Of a DNA stretch of 41,650 bases, positions 25,103-34,569 are shown piece by piece. Positions within the stretch are counted from its first letter, which is position 1, and the number at the start of each line of letters is the position of its first letter. Source of the DNA: a virus; the IMG/VR virus record IMGVR_UViG_3300044627_002952, positions 1 to 41,650 of that record, one strand, 5' to 3'. The notes below the pieces were generated by a model, which saw only the letters and a list, made by a program, of their open reading frames with translations, was not told where the DNA came from and did no database searches. The position numbers were made by a program, and so were the translations under genes.

Positions 25103-25700
25103 ATGCCCATGTAGGTCTATCCATTGCCGATTCCGATCTATCATTAAACGCTAGATTGTTTGGTGATATTGTTGGCAATTCATCGTGAACATTTTTATGA
25201 TCTGTATTTAAATTTGATGATTGTTGAATATATTGTGCAACATTTTCTAATGCAGGTACAATATCTTTAGTTATTGCTTTTTGAACTTGTTTGTTTACAT
25301 CGGAATGACTAATCGGAGGCTGTTGATTTAATGTTGAACTTGTAAGTTGTTGTGATGCTAAAAAATTTGATAAAGACTTAAAAGTATCATTGTTGCTATC
25401 CAAACCAGTCATCAAGGATGACTGATTCAACATATTAAATGCTGTAGATTGATCAAACTGCAATGTTTGCGATTCTAGTGCAATTGGAGGTTGATCTTGA
25501 GATCCCATAACATTTTTTTCAAATTGGAATGGGTTAAATGAATCTGGTTTTGAAAAATCGGAAGCAAATGGATCTATTTTAATATTTTCCGACGGCATTG
25601 CCATATCACGATACACAGTCGGTGTAGCGATTTTATCGCTAAATGCAGTTTTTTCTGCATCAACATTTATTTGAATTTTGTTATCTTCATTTATTGCCAT
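25101..25700 (-). CDS. Hypothetical protein, 199 aa
   Basis: Polar, Asn/Gln/Ser-rich and low in complexity in the middle (NFLASQQLTSSTLNQQPP). Probably largely disordered, with a helix near residues 135-165 (NKQVQKAITKDIVPALENVAQYIQQ). No family recognised. Last gene of the leftward baseplate operon (27549 to 25101), so possibly a minor baseplate or hub assembly protein. Confidence 0.65.
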   Translation of the reverse strand: MAINEDNKIQINVDAEKTAFSDKIATPTVYRDMAMPSENIKIDPFASDFSKPDSFNPFQFEKNVMGSQDQPPIALESQTLQFDQSTAFNMLNQSSLMTGLDSNNDTFKSLSNFLASQQLTSSTLNQQPPISHSDVNKQVQKAITKDIVPALENVAQYIQQSSNLNTDHKNVHDELPTISPNNLAFNDRSESAMDRPTWA

Positions 25701-25888
25701 TGGTTATTAATTTCTTTTTCTCTTCTAAGTTGTTCTTGTTCTTCATTAAAATCAATTAACAATTTAACATACAATTCTCTTTCCCAAAACATCATATTAT
25801 CAAGGTCGGCAATACTAAGATTTAATTGTTTAAACAAATTAAAATTTGTTTTGTAATAATCAATCAAGTCAAAGTATTTTACCGCCAA
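25691..25888 (-). CDS. Small protein next to gp26, possibly gp51-like
   Basis: 65 residues, helical (YFDLIDYYKTNFNLFKQLNLS, then MMFWERELYVKLLIDFNEEQE). T4-like phages often carry a hub-assembly factor beside gp26 (gp51). Placement and composition fit, but I see no diagnostic motif. Overlaps both neighbours by about 10 bases. Confidence 0.62.
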   Translation of the reverse strand: MAVKYFDLIDYYKTNFNLFKQLNLSIADLDNMMFWERELYVKLLIDFNEEQEQLRREKEINNQWQ

Positions 25889-26541
25889 GTAAAAAAAGTT
25901 AGTGGGCCACTTACCTCGCTTTCGTTTGATTCATTTTTAATTGTAACAAACAAGGTAGGATCTGAAGAAGCAAAACTGTTTATTTGTTTTATTACCGATA
26001 AGGGAAGATTATCTATTAGTTTTTTAAATTCTTCTGGAACAAATTTATTAAATTCGTATATTTCATTTTCAACACATAATTTTTCTAAACATGCTTTTAT
26101 ATAATCTTCTTGATCAAAAGACTTCGAAGATACTATATCTTTTATAGTTGGAGTTTGTAATGTCAATATCATGCTATCATTTAATTTAATATTCAAAGTT
26201 TGAATACTGTTTTTAAATTGAATGTTATTTATGTTTATTTTTTGTGGTTTTCCATTTACAAGAAGGTTCAGTACTTCATCAACACTTTTGGATCTTATTT
26301 GTAAAAACAAATACTCAACATCTGCTAGACACAATGATTCTATATTTTTGATATTAGAATTGTCTTTTACACAATCAATCATTGCGTTAAGAGCAAGTTT
26401 TTTATTGTCCTCTTGCAAAATAATTGATATGTTTTTGGCGTCTTTAACTCTGAAAGGATTAAACTTTACAATCTGTTTACTGTATGGCAATTCCACCTCA
26501 TATGAAGGAAATGCCATTTTTAATTTTTCAATCAACTCCAT
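25879..26541 (-). CDS. gp26: Baseplate hub assembly protein gp26-like
   Basis: 220 residues (T4 gp26 is 208). The opening FPSYEVELPYSKQIVKFNPF RVKDAKN with its F-R-V-K-D-K/A motif, E-S-L-C-L-A-D-V-E-Y-L-F-L-Q-I-R-S-K-S, and the later LTLQTPTIKD pattern is the usual signature of the T4-type baseplate hub family in phages. It helps build the central hub of the baseplate. AGGAG five bases before the ATG. Confidence 0.8.
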   Translation of the reverse strand: MELIEKLKMAFPSYEVELPYSKQIVKFNPFRVKDAKNISIILQEDNKKLALNAMIDCVKDNSNIKNIESLCLADVEYLFLQIRSKSVDEVLNLLVNGKPQKININNIQFKNSIQTLNIKLNDSMILTLQTPTIKDIVSSKSFDQEDYIKACLEKLCVENEIYEFNKFVPEEFKKLIDNLPLSVIKQINSFASSDPTLFVTIKNESNESEVSGPLTFFTWR

Positions 26542-26552
26542 AAATACTCCTA

Positions 26553-27137
26553 TTACTCGATTATATAATTTCTAAAATTAAATACTACTTGTGCAGTCAA
26601 AAATTTATCAATAGTCGCTTCATTCAATTCTATTGGCAATGCTTCTATTGGATATACCTCACTAAAAATGTAATTTCCACCAGAGACCCGCTCTCCGTTC
26701 ATATCCAATAAAGAAACTTGCATCTTACAGGGTCGTACAATATCATCATAATACGGTACTGTAAATGTATTAGTTTGAAAGGCGTTGGTGGAAGAGTTTC
26801 CATAAAGTGTATCAAACCATCTGTTTATAAACCTTAATACCCATTGATTTCCGGTTATTGGGACGGTCATTACGATTCCACCAATATATCTTGTGGACTT
26901 GGGAACCATTCTTCCGTATCCGTATCCACTTAATGCATCATATACAACATCGGTTGCTCTGCCGCCAAAAGATACGGCATTAGAAAAGAATGTTTTCTCT
27001 ACAACAGAGCCACCATTAAACAATGCTTGAATTGGTTCTGATAAATTTAAAAATTTAACTTTATACCTATTTGGTCTCTGCAAACCACCGTTTGATTGTA
27101 TGTAATTTTTAATTACTTCTATTGAATTATCTGCCAT
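26553..27137 (-). CDS. Tail-tube-fold baseplate protein, 194 aa
   Basis: R-P-N-R-Y-K-V-K-F near the N-terminus and F-S-E-V-Y-P-I-E-A-L-P-I-E-L-N near the C-terminus match the tube-protein layout (compare the gp19 proteins at 40158 and 40699, which have N-R-F-x-V and W-P-x-x-V near the end). Being inside the hub operon beside gp26 and gp4, it is more likely a tube initiator or hub ring (gp54-type or equivalent) than the major tube subunit. It overlaps gp4. Confidence 0.7.
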   Translation of the reverse strand: MADNSIEVIKNYIQSNGGLQRPNRYKVKFLNLSEPIQALFNGGSVVEKTFFSNAVSFGGRATDVVYDALSGYGYGRMVPKSTRYIGGIVMTVPITGNQWVLRFINRWFDTLYGNSSTNAFQTNTFTVPYYDDIVRPCKMQVSLLDMNGERVSGGNYIFSEVYPIEALPIELNEATIDKFLTAQVVFNFRNYIIE

Positions 27138-27549
27138 TTGTGAATAGTTCTCTTTCTGTCAATAGTTTGAACTCTATGTTGTTTTTTTCACAAAATCGTT
27201 TGGCCGCTTCCCATTTTGCATTGTTTATGGCCCATGTATACTTTTCATTCTTACTTGCATTTTCTTTTAACATGGTTTGTTTTTTTGGTTTTACTTCAAT
27301 TAACCATGTTTTTTTATTTCCATTGGCCACAAATTCTATTAAAAAATCTGGATAGTAGTTTTTTATCTTATTGTCAATTGGACTTATATAAGGTATGGCA
27401 ATTTCTTCAAATGCCCATTTCAAAATAGATGGATGGTCATCACAAAATTTACATACGTTTCTTTCCCATAAAGAGCGACATGTTATTTTTGTATGATCGC
27501 CAACATATTTTTGAATATTTTTGGGATTATACTTTGTTTTGTATGCCAT
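27127..27549 (-). CDS. gp4: Head completion nuclease gp4
   Basis: 140 residues (T4 gp4 is 150). Signature: KYNPKNIQKYVGD, C-R-S-L-W-E-R-N-V-C-K-F-C-D, W-A-F-E-E-I-A-I-P-Y, then the PD-(D/E)xK nuclease core Y-P-D-F-L-I-E-F ... W-L-I-E-V-K-P-K-K-Q. It is needed to finish filled heads before tail joining. It lies divergent from the gp48-like gene; the late promoter CATAAATA (27557-27564, minus) is seven bases from its ATG. Confidence 0.92.
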   Translation of the reverse strand: MAYKTKYNPKNIQKYVGDHTKITCRSLWERNVCKFCDDHPSILKWAFEEIAIPYISPIDNKIKNYYPDFLIEFVANGNKKTWLIEVKPKKQTMLKENASKNEKYTWAINNAKWEAAKRFCEKNNIEFKLLTERELFTNGR

Positions 27550-27556
27550 TACAAAA

Positions 27557-27577
27557 TATTTATGAAAAGCATAAATA
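27557..27577. promoter_or_regulatory. Divergent late promoters
   Basis: CATAAATA on the minus strand (27564-27557) for gp4 with seven bases to the ATG, and CATAAATA on the plus strand (27570-27577) for the gp48-like gene with six bases to the ATG at 27584. Both mRNAs should be leaderless or nearly so. Confidence 0.75.
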
Positions 27578-27583
27578 TTATAA

Positions 27584-28381
27584 ATGGCTTATTATCAGTA
27601 CCCAACATCACAAGATAGCAATGAAATACCACTATGGTTAAACTTTTTTGCTGCTGAATATTCTCTTATAAACACAGAGAGAACCCGTGAATCTATAATA
27701 AGCAGAAGTTTTAATCAACTTAGACTGCCTTTACCAAAAGAACCCGGCTATAGCCTTATCCATCAGTTTGGAGAAGGTCAGAACCCAGTTGGGCCTGTCA
27801 TATCTATGGCAGGAATGAAAAATAGTGGTGGTATGTCAAATTTTGGTACGTTGTTCTCCAGAGTATTGGCCCCGGTGACCTACTTTGCAGAAAGAATGTA
27901 TGCCACCAGTACCTACAGAAGATTTTCTAACGTGACAGAACTTACTATGGTGTCTGAAGCCCGTAAGTCATATTATCTGGAATACATATTTGTTCCAAAA
28001 AATGAACAAGAATCTTATAATGTTTCGGATATAATTGGTTCATTCAGAAAGTCATCATATCCAACTGTAGCAAATGGATTACCAGAAAGAACATATCCTC
28101 AAAATTTGTGGGTGTTGACATGCACGGATGCTTCTGGAACTGATTCTGGGCTATCTGCAAACTGGCTCGGTGAACCCCTTCCATGTGTTTTGAGCGGTAT
28201 GTCTGTCAAGCACGCAGACATTAATGATCCAGTAGTAAGATACTTGCCGAATCTAACCTCATCCGCAATAATGGTTGGATTGAACTTTACTGAGTTTGAA
28301 ACGGGATCTTACGTACCAGATGCAAATGCAACATGGTCAAAGTCCGAAGTATCTGCATTTTATTTTGGTAATAATGAATAA
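27584..28381 (+). CDS. gp48: Baseplate tube-cap protein gp48-like
   Basis: 265 residues (T4 gp48 is 364). Second half: R-K-S-Y-Y-L-E-Y-I-F-V-P-K-N, S-D-I-I-G-S-F-R-K-S-S-Y-P, Y-P-Q-N-L-W-V-L, L-P-C-V-L-S-G-M-S-V, then L-P-N-L-T-S-S-A-I-M-V-G-L-N-F-T-E-F-E. This order is that of gp48 family proteins: paired strands, W near the centre, P-C strand, final F-x-E-x-E. It starts the tail tube on the baseplate. First gene of the rightward virion block. Confidence 0.75.
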   Translation: MAYYQYPTSQDSNEIPLWLNFFAAEYSLINTERTRESIISRSFNQLRLPLPKEPGYSLIHQFGEGQNPVGPVISMAGMKNSGGMSNFGTLFSRVLAPVTYFAERMYATSTYRRFSNVTELTMVSEARKSYYLEYIFVPKNEQESYNVSDIIGSFRKSSYPTVANGLPERTYPQNLWVLTCTDASGTDSGLSANWLGEPLPCVLSGMSVKHADINDPVVRYLPNLTSSAIMVGLNFTEFETGSYVPDANATWSKSEVSAFYFGNNE

Positions 28382-28398
28382 TATGGAATAAAGTAACT

Positions 28399-29214
28399 AT
28401 GAAATATTTTGAAAAATTACCAAAAATAAATTATGAAACAACCGCTGGAACTTTTACAGTTACCACTCCATATGCTTATTATAAATTTGATGTTGACTCT
28501 ATTCTTAAACAGGATTATGCAATAGACGCCAAAACAACTTTATTAGAAGCTGGGGCGATATTGTATAAAGATGCTAACTCATTTTGGTTATTTTTACTTG
28601 CAAATAAAAAAATAAATCCGTTTGATTTAGTCCCGACAAACGTTCAGATATTCAATAAACAGAGTGAAGATAAGTATACTTTCAACGTATCCGGTTCTAC
28701 TGCAAATCAATATGTTGTTTTAGGTAAACAATCTGTATTGGTAAAGTATGATCCAACTAAATCAGATGGAATAACCGCAACTTATGGAGAAACTGGTCCA
28801 TGGGATATTTATGGAGATTTTGCTCTAGTTGAAAGCACAAATGCATATAACAAAAAGATAACTGTTAAGCCGGTTCAAGGTACAAGCGGAGATCTTATAA
28901 TAGGAACTTCTGGAATCAGCCCACTTTTAGGATTTAATTATTCCACAGTGACAGACAGTTATGCAACATCTACAAAAAGTCTAACCGCAGGAACTGCAAC
29001 ACAGTATATTTCAAGTAACGCTGGTTCAAGAATTCCATCTATAGGAGAAACTGTAATCGAATCCATAGCAGATGAAGTTGGTCCTACAACACCGACTGCT
29101 GTAGATTATACTGTTTCAGATGTGTTAATTGAAACACCAAAAACTGTAAAAGCATTTTTACCTGGTCAAGTTTCCAAAATATTTAATAACTTAATCTATA
29201 TTAAATATAATTGA
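28399..29214 (+). CDS. gp53: Baseplate wedge protein gp53-like
   Basis: 271 residues (T4 196). A-G-A-I-L-Y-K-D-A-N-S-F-W-L-F-L-L-A-N near residues 52-70 corresponds to the A-x-x-I-Y-G-x-x-x-x-Y-W-x-L-L-x-x-N module of gp53, followed by N-P-F-D. The middle is a longer, Thr/Ser-rich beta region not present in T4. The C-terminus PGQVSKIFNNLIYIKYN resembles the late helix. It joins wedges to the hub. Confidence 0.75.
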   Translation: MKYFEKLPKINYETTAGTFTVTTPYAYYKFDVDSILKQDYAIDAKTTLLEAGAILYKDANSFWLFLLANKKINPFDLVPTNVQIFNKQSEDKYTFNVSGSTANQYVVLGKQSVLVKYDPTKSDGITATYGETGPWDIYGDFALVESTNAYNKKITVKPVQGTSGDLIIGTSGISPLLGFNYSTVTDSYATSTKSLTAGTATQYISSNAGSRIPSIGETVIESIADEVGPTTPTAVDYTVSDVLIETPKTVKAFLPGQVSKIFNNLIYIKYN

Positions 29215-29215
29215 T

Positions 29216-31183
29216 ATGAACGATACACGCTCAAATGCATTTCATTCTTCATTAGTTCAAATTGTGCTTGAAGACAATGATGGCGGTGAAACGGGAAATA
29301 GACCTACATTTTCTTATGACATAATGGCCAGAAATCCAGAGTGTGAATTTCACAGATTGGAAATGGAAGAAAATGTATTTGAAATATATCCTGTTGGTGC
29401 TTTAATTTTAAGAGATAAAAAAGATATATTATCTTTTATTAAGACAAATCAAGTTACAAATGTAAAATTAGTATTTCAAAATGCAACTGATAAATCATAT
29501 ATTAATTTATCAGTAACTAGTACAAGTTATGTCACAAACGCGGCATCTGATACTGAGCAGAACTTTGTTTCTATAAATGTTTCAAACTACTTTTATAAGT
29601 ATTCACAAAAATCTTCTCTAATAAAAGAGTTAAACGTAAAAAAACCACAAGTCCACAAAACTAGTGATTTTATATCCAAAATTTCTAGAGAATTGTTAGA
29701 TGTTAAATTTGCAAATTCAAAACCAACACTGAGAACATGTGATCCCACTGATAATTTTATATTGTATAGGCCATTAAATCCAAATGGTCATCATTTAGAA
29801 TCTGCATCAGATAATACATTTCAATATTTGATGTACTTATCTACTCTTGCTACAGGTAAAGATACAAAAAATCCAAGATTCATGTTTTGGACAGAATTTG
29901 GAAATACAATTAATTTTAAATATTTTCCTGAAACACCATTACAAGATAGACAAGCAATATTAGACAAACTAGATTCCTTTAACTTTAAATATGCAGTTTA
30001 CAGCGGAGATGTTCCACAACAAAAATTTACTGTAGATAACTCCAATGTTACTTTTAAAAAGATTTATACTATAAGCACAGATCCTGCCGATCAATATGTT
30101 TCAAAAAACTATTATTATATAAGATCTGTTCCTAAATTTTTAGATAATAATCCCAAACCAGGAAATGCTGCAAGTACAGAATACCTAACATTATTTGTTC
30201 AAGATGATGGTCTTAAAAATAATACAGAAATAATTGCTTCTAGTGGAGCCATAAATGGAATTACTGCGGGATCGGATGAATTGCGATACGAAAGCGAATG
30301 GGGATATCATGCAAAATACATGTCTCCAAATCATGATAACGGAAGTTTGATATCGACCGAATATGGAGTAAGCCCAAAATATGCACTATTCAATTATATG
30401 GGTGCAACTGGTTTTATGAACTATGTCGATTCTGGCCACATGTGGAAAAATATATTTGATTTTACTCCTGTTAGCCCAAACTACCCACTTCCACCAACTG
30501 GAAATCCAAACACATTTAATTTACAAAAAATAATCGATATCAGATATCAAGTATTAAGTGGAAATAATTTTTCTAATAAAAATTTAGAACTTATAAGAAA
30601 GATTGAAAAACAAAATTTTATCTTGTATACTTTGTGTTGTATGGGAGAAGACACAGAGGACTCTTTCTTTGCAGAATTGATACAATATAGACCAGATCAA
30701 AATGCAAAGACTGCAGAAAACGGAAAAGGTCTTAAATTTAGATATAGATGGAAAGGTTTAAAATATACAACAAAAAATACTACGGGCAATGATGGTGGCA
30801 CATACTATACAGATGTAGAAAATTGGGAATACGATCCAAATTTGCAATCAACTGAAGGTGTTGTTATTAATGGAAAAACATATCCAGACAGCACATGGGC
30901 AATAAATTTAAATGAAAGGACTGCAGGTCTGGGAACACCAGATTATTATCCTCCCGGATGGGTTAGTTCAAATTTACCATCAGGATTTAAATATAGACCT
31001 GTTGGGGCGTATGATACCACATTTAATCCAGAAGAGGGAACAATATCTCACATAGTTAGAATGTACAGGGTCAGTGCAGACAAACTATTGGTTGATTCTG
31101 GAGTAGAAGTTCCATATGATTTAATTGGGGCAAAGATGTATTACTTTACAGTTGAAAATATCGTAGATGGAACATGCAGTTAA
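29216..31183 (+). CDS. Baseplate hub-type protein, 655 aa
   Basis: No exact T4 counterpart is recognised. The N-terminal 120 residues (beta, with ILRDKKDILSFIKTN and a VSISVSNYFY-like strand) and the position between gp53 and gp25 suit a hub protein of the gp27 kind. Large aromatic, Asn-rich middle. The start follows the gp53-like stop by one base with no ribosome site, so coupling is likely. At 655 residues it is longer than T4 gp27 (391) and may combine hub and spike-attachment roles. Confidence 0.65.
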   Translation: MNDTRSNAFHSSLVQIVLEDNDGGETGNRPTFSYDIMARNPECEFHRLEMEENVFEIYPVGALILRDKKDILSFIKTNQVTNVKLVFQNATDKSYINLSVTSTSYVTNAASDTEQNFVSINVSNYFYKYSQKSSLIKELNVKKPQVHKTSDFISKISRELLDVKFANSKPTLRTCDPTDNFILYRPLNPNGHHLESASDNTFQYLMYLSTLATGKDTKNPRFMFWTEFGNTINFKYFPETPLQDRQAILDKLDSFNFKYAVYSGDVPQQKFTVDNSNVTFKKIYTISTDPADQYVSKNYYYIRSVPKFLDNNPKPGNAASTEYLTLFVQDDGLKNNTEIIASSGAINGITAGSDELRYESEWGYHAKYMSPNHDNGSLISTEYGVSPKYALFNYMGATGFMNYVDSGHMWKNIFDFTPVSPNYPLPPTGNPNTFNLQKIIDIRYQVLSGNNFSNKNLELIRKIEKQNFILYTLCCMGEDTEDSFFAELIQYRPDQNAKTAENGKGLKFRYRWKGLKYTTKNTTGNDGGTYYTDVENWEYDPNLQSTEGVVINGKTYPDSTWAINLNERTAGLGTPDYYPPGWVSSNLPSGFKYRPVGAYDTTFNPEEGTISHIVRMYRVSADKLLVDSGVEVPYDLIGAKMYYFTVENIVDGTCS

Positions 31184-31198
31184 TTATAGGAAATTATC

Positions 31199-32029
31199 AT
31201 GAGTGACGCAGGACAAATAAAAATAATTGGAAGTAATAAAATGAAAGCACCAATTTATCCATTGGTGTCTGTTAGTGAATATACATGTGCAAACGCTCAA
31301 ATAACCAAAGGATTTACAAACGCTCCAGATAGTTTAGAATATTGTTTTGAAAAATTTCCAAAGATAAAACAAGTTGCAGAAATAATAGGAATAACATCTT
31401 CTGCTAGCCTATGGACCGGACCAGGTAAACAATATGATCCAAATAATTTAAATGATATTTACTTACCAGATCCGTCCGAGGAGATGACTTTAGTAAAACA
31501 AAACATGGGAGACGAATGGCTTGGATGCTACTGGCCAGCACCAGATGCTCCATTTAGCACAAACTGTCCAGACATAAATTCTAGATATGAAGCATATTTA
31601 AAACTAAGATTAAATATAGCAACATTTTGGAACACACCCAAAGAAACTCCAGTAAAAAGAAGAGAGTTTTTGGATTCTTTAAAATATGCTAGAAAACTTG
31701 ATCTTGTCATATCAGGTGATTTAAATCTAAAAATAGGGGATATTGTATATGTAAAAGCCGACAATATAAGTGGTTACCCATATTCAACGGGCCAGTCTGT
31801 TATGAACGATTATTATTGGGTGATGGGCGTAAAGCACACATTCACAAACAGTGGAACACATGAAACCATGATTCGTGTATCGCAAATTTTGCATACATAT
31901 TACTCAAATAGCCCGAGCGGGTCTAACACAACAGTAAGTTCTAGTGCTGGTGGATTCAACTTGCCCGGGATAGGATCATCCAATCCAACCAGTCCGTTTA
32001 CACCACCTGATAACGAGATATGGGGTTGA
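31199..32029 (+). CDS. Hub / tail-spike-adaptor-like protein, 276 aa
   Basis: The C-terminal part D-L-V-I-S-G-D-L-N-L-K-I-G-D-I-V-Y-V-K followed by Y-Y-W-V-M-G-V-K-H-T-F and T-M-I-R-V-S-Q-I is the ending found in hub proteins related to gp27 and phage gpD (G-D-x-x-L-x-x-G-D-x-V, then H-x-F, then T-x-L-x-L). This suggests that the hub is split between this gene and the 655-residue protein. The Ser/Pro/Gly tail is probably flexible. AGGAAA precedes the ATG. Confidence 0.7.
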   Translation: MSDAGQIKIIGSNKMKAPIYPLVSVSEYTCANAQITKGFTNAPDSLEYCFEKFPKIKQVAEIIGITSSASLWTGPGKQYDPNNLNDIYLPDPSEEMTLVKQNMGDEWLGCYWPAPDAPFSTNCPDINSRYEAYLKLRLNIATFWNTPKETPVKRREFLDSLKYARKLDLVISGDLNLKIGDIVYVKADNISGYPYSTGQSVMNDYYWVMGVKHTFTNSGTHETMIRVSQILHTYYSNSPSGSNTTVSSSAGGFNLPGIGSSNPTSPFTPPDNEIWG

Positions 32030-32035
32030 TAAATA
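32028..32035 (+). promoter_or_regulatory. Late promoter of gp25, leaderless
   Basis: GATAAATA with six bases to the ATG at 32042. Confidence 0.6.
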
Positions 32036-32041
32036 TTTAAA

Positions 32042-32422
32042 ATGGCAACTAAAGATTTTTCAATATATTTTGAGCCATCAGTCACCACCAACAGTAAGGT
32101 AGACATATCAACTGTTTCTGGATATAATTCCATAGTTCAACAGATACAACATGTTGCTAGAACGCAACAAAATGAATTGATTTCTGATATGAGTTTTGGA
32201 TCAAAAATATATGACTACATATTTCAAGGAAATGTAGATAGAACTTTAATTAACATAACAATGGCGGCTGCTATACAATCAAGCATACCTAGATTGTCTA
32301 ATGTTAAAGCCCAAATGTCTTATTATTCGACAGATTTGATAAAATTTGATGTTTATTTTTCAACATTTGATGGTGTCAATTTTCAGAAAAATTCTTATTG
32401 CAGCATAGAGGTCCCACTATAA
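32042..32422 (+). CDS. gp25: Baseplate wedge protein gp25
   Basis: 126 residues (T4 132). I-V-Q-Q-I-Q-H-V-A-R-T-Q-Q-N-E-L, F-G-S-K-I-Y-D-Y-I-F, I-N-I-T-M-A-A-A-I-Q and I-P-R-L matches the gp25/W family of contractile tails: the start of the sheath-like layer of the baseplate that nucleates sheath assembly. Directly coupled (TAATG) to gp6, as in most contractile systems. Confidence 0.9.
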   Translation: MATKDFSIYFEPSVTTNSKVDISTVSGYNSIVQQIQHVARTQQNELISDMSFGSKIYDYIFQGNVDRTLINITMAAAIQSSIPRLSNVKAQMSYYSTDLIKFDVYFSTFDGVNFQKNSYCSIEVPL

Positions 32423-33495
32423 TGGCTTATAATTTAAACGAACTTAAGGTTGCTTCTCTAGATTATTCTTATATTGTAAATTCTTTGGTTACTTTTTTAG
32501 AAAAGCAACCTGAACTAAAAGATATAGACTTTAGAAATAAAGCAAGCGCCGCCAATATGATTGTAAACATATTAGCTACTGCAACTGCTTATAATGGAAT
32601 ATATACACAATTAGGTTTAAAAGAATCATTTGTGTCCACTGCATCTTTAATTGAATCTTTGGTTGGTATAGCCTCTAATAGTGGTATTTTGATTTCTCCT
32701 GTAAAATCTGCAAAATCTGTTGCAACTACAACTAAAAGCATTTCTGATTATACAAGTTTTGATGCTATAACACCAGATGGAAGTTCAATACATTTTTACA
32801 ATCCAGACACCATTGTAGGTGCTTCTGGTGGATCTAATGTCAATTTATACGCTGGTTCCGGTATAAATGTATATACAAATTGGGATTTTGAAACAGAATC
32901 AATGCTACTTCCATATACTGTAGATCCCGAGACAATAAGTCTCTATGAAATAACTGATCCTTTTAATCCAACAACAAGTCAAGTAAAATGGACAAGAGTA
33001 GAAAAATCTTTTTTATCAACAGCAGACAATCAACAAATATTTACAGTTCAAAATTCACCATTAGGATATTTGGTAACAACAAATTTTGCAAATGCTAAGT
33101 TACTGACAACCAGTTCTTCTGTAATGGTAAAGGCGGTTGTTTCTGCAGGGGCAGTTGGAAACAGCGCAACAATATCTGATCCAAATTCATTGTTTTCATT
33201 CATAGGCCCCGCATCTGGTGGATACAACACTTTGTCTGTGGAGGCAACAAGAGCAAAAGTACTATTTGGACTTAGCCAAGATCGGTGTGTTACTTTACGT
33301 GATTATATAAATGCAATATTGTCTTCTTATATACCCGGAACAGATGATGAAACTTTAATTCAAGTAAGAAATGGAGATGTTCCTGGAACGGTTAACATAT
33401 ATGTCAATGGATTATCTTCAACAAATCAAACACTTTTATTAGAGTATCTATCTCAAAGAGCCCCCGCAGGAACTTCAGTGGTTTACGGACAATGA
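32422..33495 (+). CDS. gp6: Baseplate wedge protein gp6/J-like
   Basis: 357 residues, far shorter than T4 gp6 (660) and close to the minimal J-type wedge of P2. D-F-R-N-K-A-S-A-A-N-M-I-V-N-I-L-A and Y-N-G-I-Y-T-Q-L-G-L-K-E-S-F near the N-terminus, and R-C-V-T-L-R-D-Y-I-N-A-I-L-S and D-E-T-L-I-Q-V-R-N-G-D-V-P-G near the C-terminus are typical. ATG at 32422 overlaps gp25's stop; an upstream in-frame ATG would add eight residues. Confidence 0.85.
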   Translation: MAYNLNELKVASLDYSYIVNSLVTFLEKQPELKDIDFRNKASAANMIVNILATATAYNGIYTQLGLKESFVSTASLIESLVGIASNSGILISPVKSAKSVATTTKSISDYTSFDAITPDGSSIHFYNPDTIVGASGGSNVNLYAGSGINVYTNWDFETESMLLPYTVDPETISLYEITDPFNPTTSQVKWTRVEKSFLSTADNQQIFTVQNSPLGYLVTTNFANAKLLTTSSSVMVKAVVSAGAVGNSATISDPNSLFSFIGPASGGYNTLSVEATRAKVLFGLSQDRCVTLRDYINAILSSYIPGTDDETLIQVRNGDVPGTVNIYVNGLSSTNQTLLLEYLSQRAPAGTSVVYGQ

Positions 33496-34115
33496 TACCA
33501 TTCTTTTTTACAAATCTCCCAGTAACTTTACAGTCTAAACTAGAAACATTCTTAAAAAGAGTGCTAGAAGCATATGGCTCTGAGTATTATAATGTTCAGG
33601 GACAATACTGGGCTGGCGATAAACTAACAGTAGAATCTTTATTTCCAGATTATATTTTAAAGGAATATGAAACCGATCCAACAAAAGTAAGAGTAATACC
33701 ACTTATCAAAAATTATTTAAGATGGTTGTTTAGTATGGAATATGGTTACGGTGCTTATGTTAACTGGGAAAACATAAGAACTGGCTTATTGATGGATAGA
33801 AAACTATTAGAGGGATTGGCAGAAGAATATTTTCCAGGTGAAGACTTTGCATCTTCGGATCTTCAAGATATTTTGCCAAATATAAGATCTTTCTCTTTAT
33901 TTGCTGAACAAAATTATTTAAGAGTTAAAGGTACAACTACAGCAATAAGATATGTTTTAGTAGAATTATTAAATTTGCCATATAATACCACAACAGTGAC
34001 AACATATTCTAACAATGTTATAAAGATTTATGGAACTGTTCCAGACAAATATAAGGCTTTTTTGAATAGAAACGTATATCCAGCAGGAACAACAATTATA
34101 TACGAAAACGTTTGA
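33492..34115 (+). CDS. Baseplate wedge protein, gpI/gp7-N-type
   Basis: 207 residues. It follows gp6 with a 4-base overlap, the position of gp7 in T4 and gpI in P2. T4 gp7 has 1032 residues, so this would be a minimal wedge partner. R-V-I-P-L-I-K-N-Y-L-R-W-L-F, the S-L-F-A-E-Q-N-Y-L-R-V-K-G-T segment and T-T-A-I-R-Y-V-L-V-E-L-L-N-L are helical wedge-like elements. The assignment rests mainly on position and size. Confidence 0.65.
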   Translation: MIPFFFTNLPVTLQSKLETFLKRVLEAYGSEYYNVQGQYWAGDKLTVESLFPDYILKEYETDPTKVRVIPLIKNYLRWLFSMEYGYGAYVNWENIRTGLLMDRKLLEGLAEEYFPGEDFASSDLQDILPNIRSFSLFAEQNYLRVKGTTTAIRYVLVELLNLPYNTTTVTTYSNNVIKIYGTVPDKYKAFLNRNVYPAGTTIIYENV

Positions 34116-34116
34116 T

Positions 34117-34566
34117 ATGATTAAAAAAATTGTGTCTTTGGCTATGTCAATAGCCTCTAGAGGATTTGATAATAATAAAATAGATATACCAACAAAACAA
34201 CTAAGAGTTGTTTCCTGTTTTGGCAACAAAGACAACATTTCAGCCTGCCATCATTTGAAAAAAAGTAAAAATTCAGATTACCACTTTTGTAGTGGTTGTG
34301 GGTGTGGAGACAAAAACAATACTTGGCTATTAAAAAAGGATGGGGAGTATTCAAAATTGGACTACCCAGTTTTAAATTGTCCTTTAAAAATGCCTGGATT
34401 TACAAACTACGATCCAAATTATGTTGTAAAAGAAAATAAAGACAGAAGAGAAAAAATAGAAAATATGTCTTTTGAAGATTTAAAGTTAATTCAGATTACT
34501 GTTAATTCTGACCCGATAAAGGAGCATGATATTAATATTTTAAAGAATATGCTTAAAAATTCATAA
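34117..34566 (+). CDS. Small Cys/His protein, 149 aa
   Basis: Cys/His cluster: V-V-S-C-F, A-C-H-H, then H-F-C-S-G-C-G-C-G-D, and a later N-C-P-L, which together could bind one or two zinc ions. The rest is Lys/Asn-rich. No family recognised. Sits between wedge and neck genes, one base after the preceding stop, so it is probably translated by coupling; perhaps an assembly chaperone. Confidence 0.68.
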   Translation: MIKKIVSLAMSIASRGFDNNKIDIPTKQLRVVSCFGNKDNISACHHLKKSKNSDYHFCSGCGCGDKNNTWLLKKDGEYSKLDYPVLNCPLKMPGFTNYDPNYVVKENKDRREKIENMSFEDLKLIQITVNSDPIKEHDINILKNMLKNS

Positions 34567-34569
34567 ATA
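34562..34569 (+). promoter_or_regulatory. Late promoter of gp13, near-leaderless
   Basis: CATAAATA with eight bases to the ATG at 34578. Confidence 0.55.
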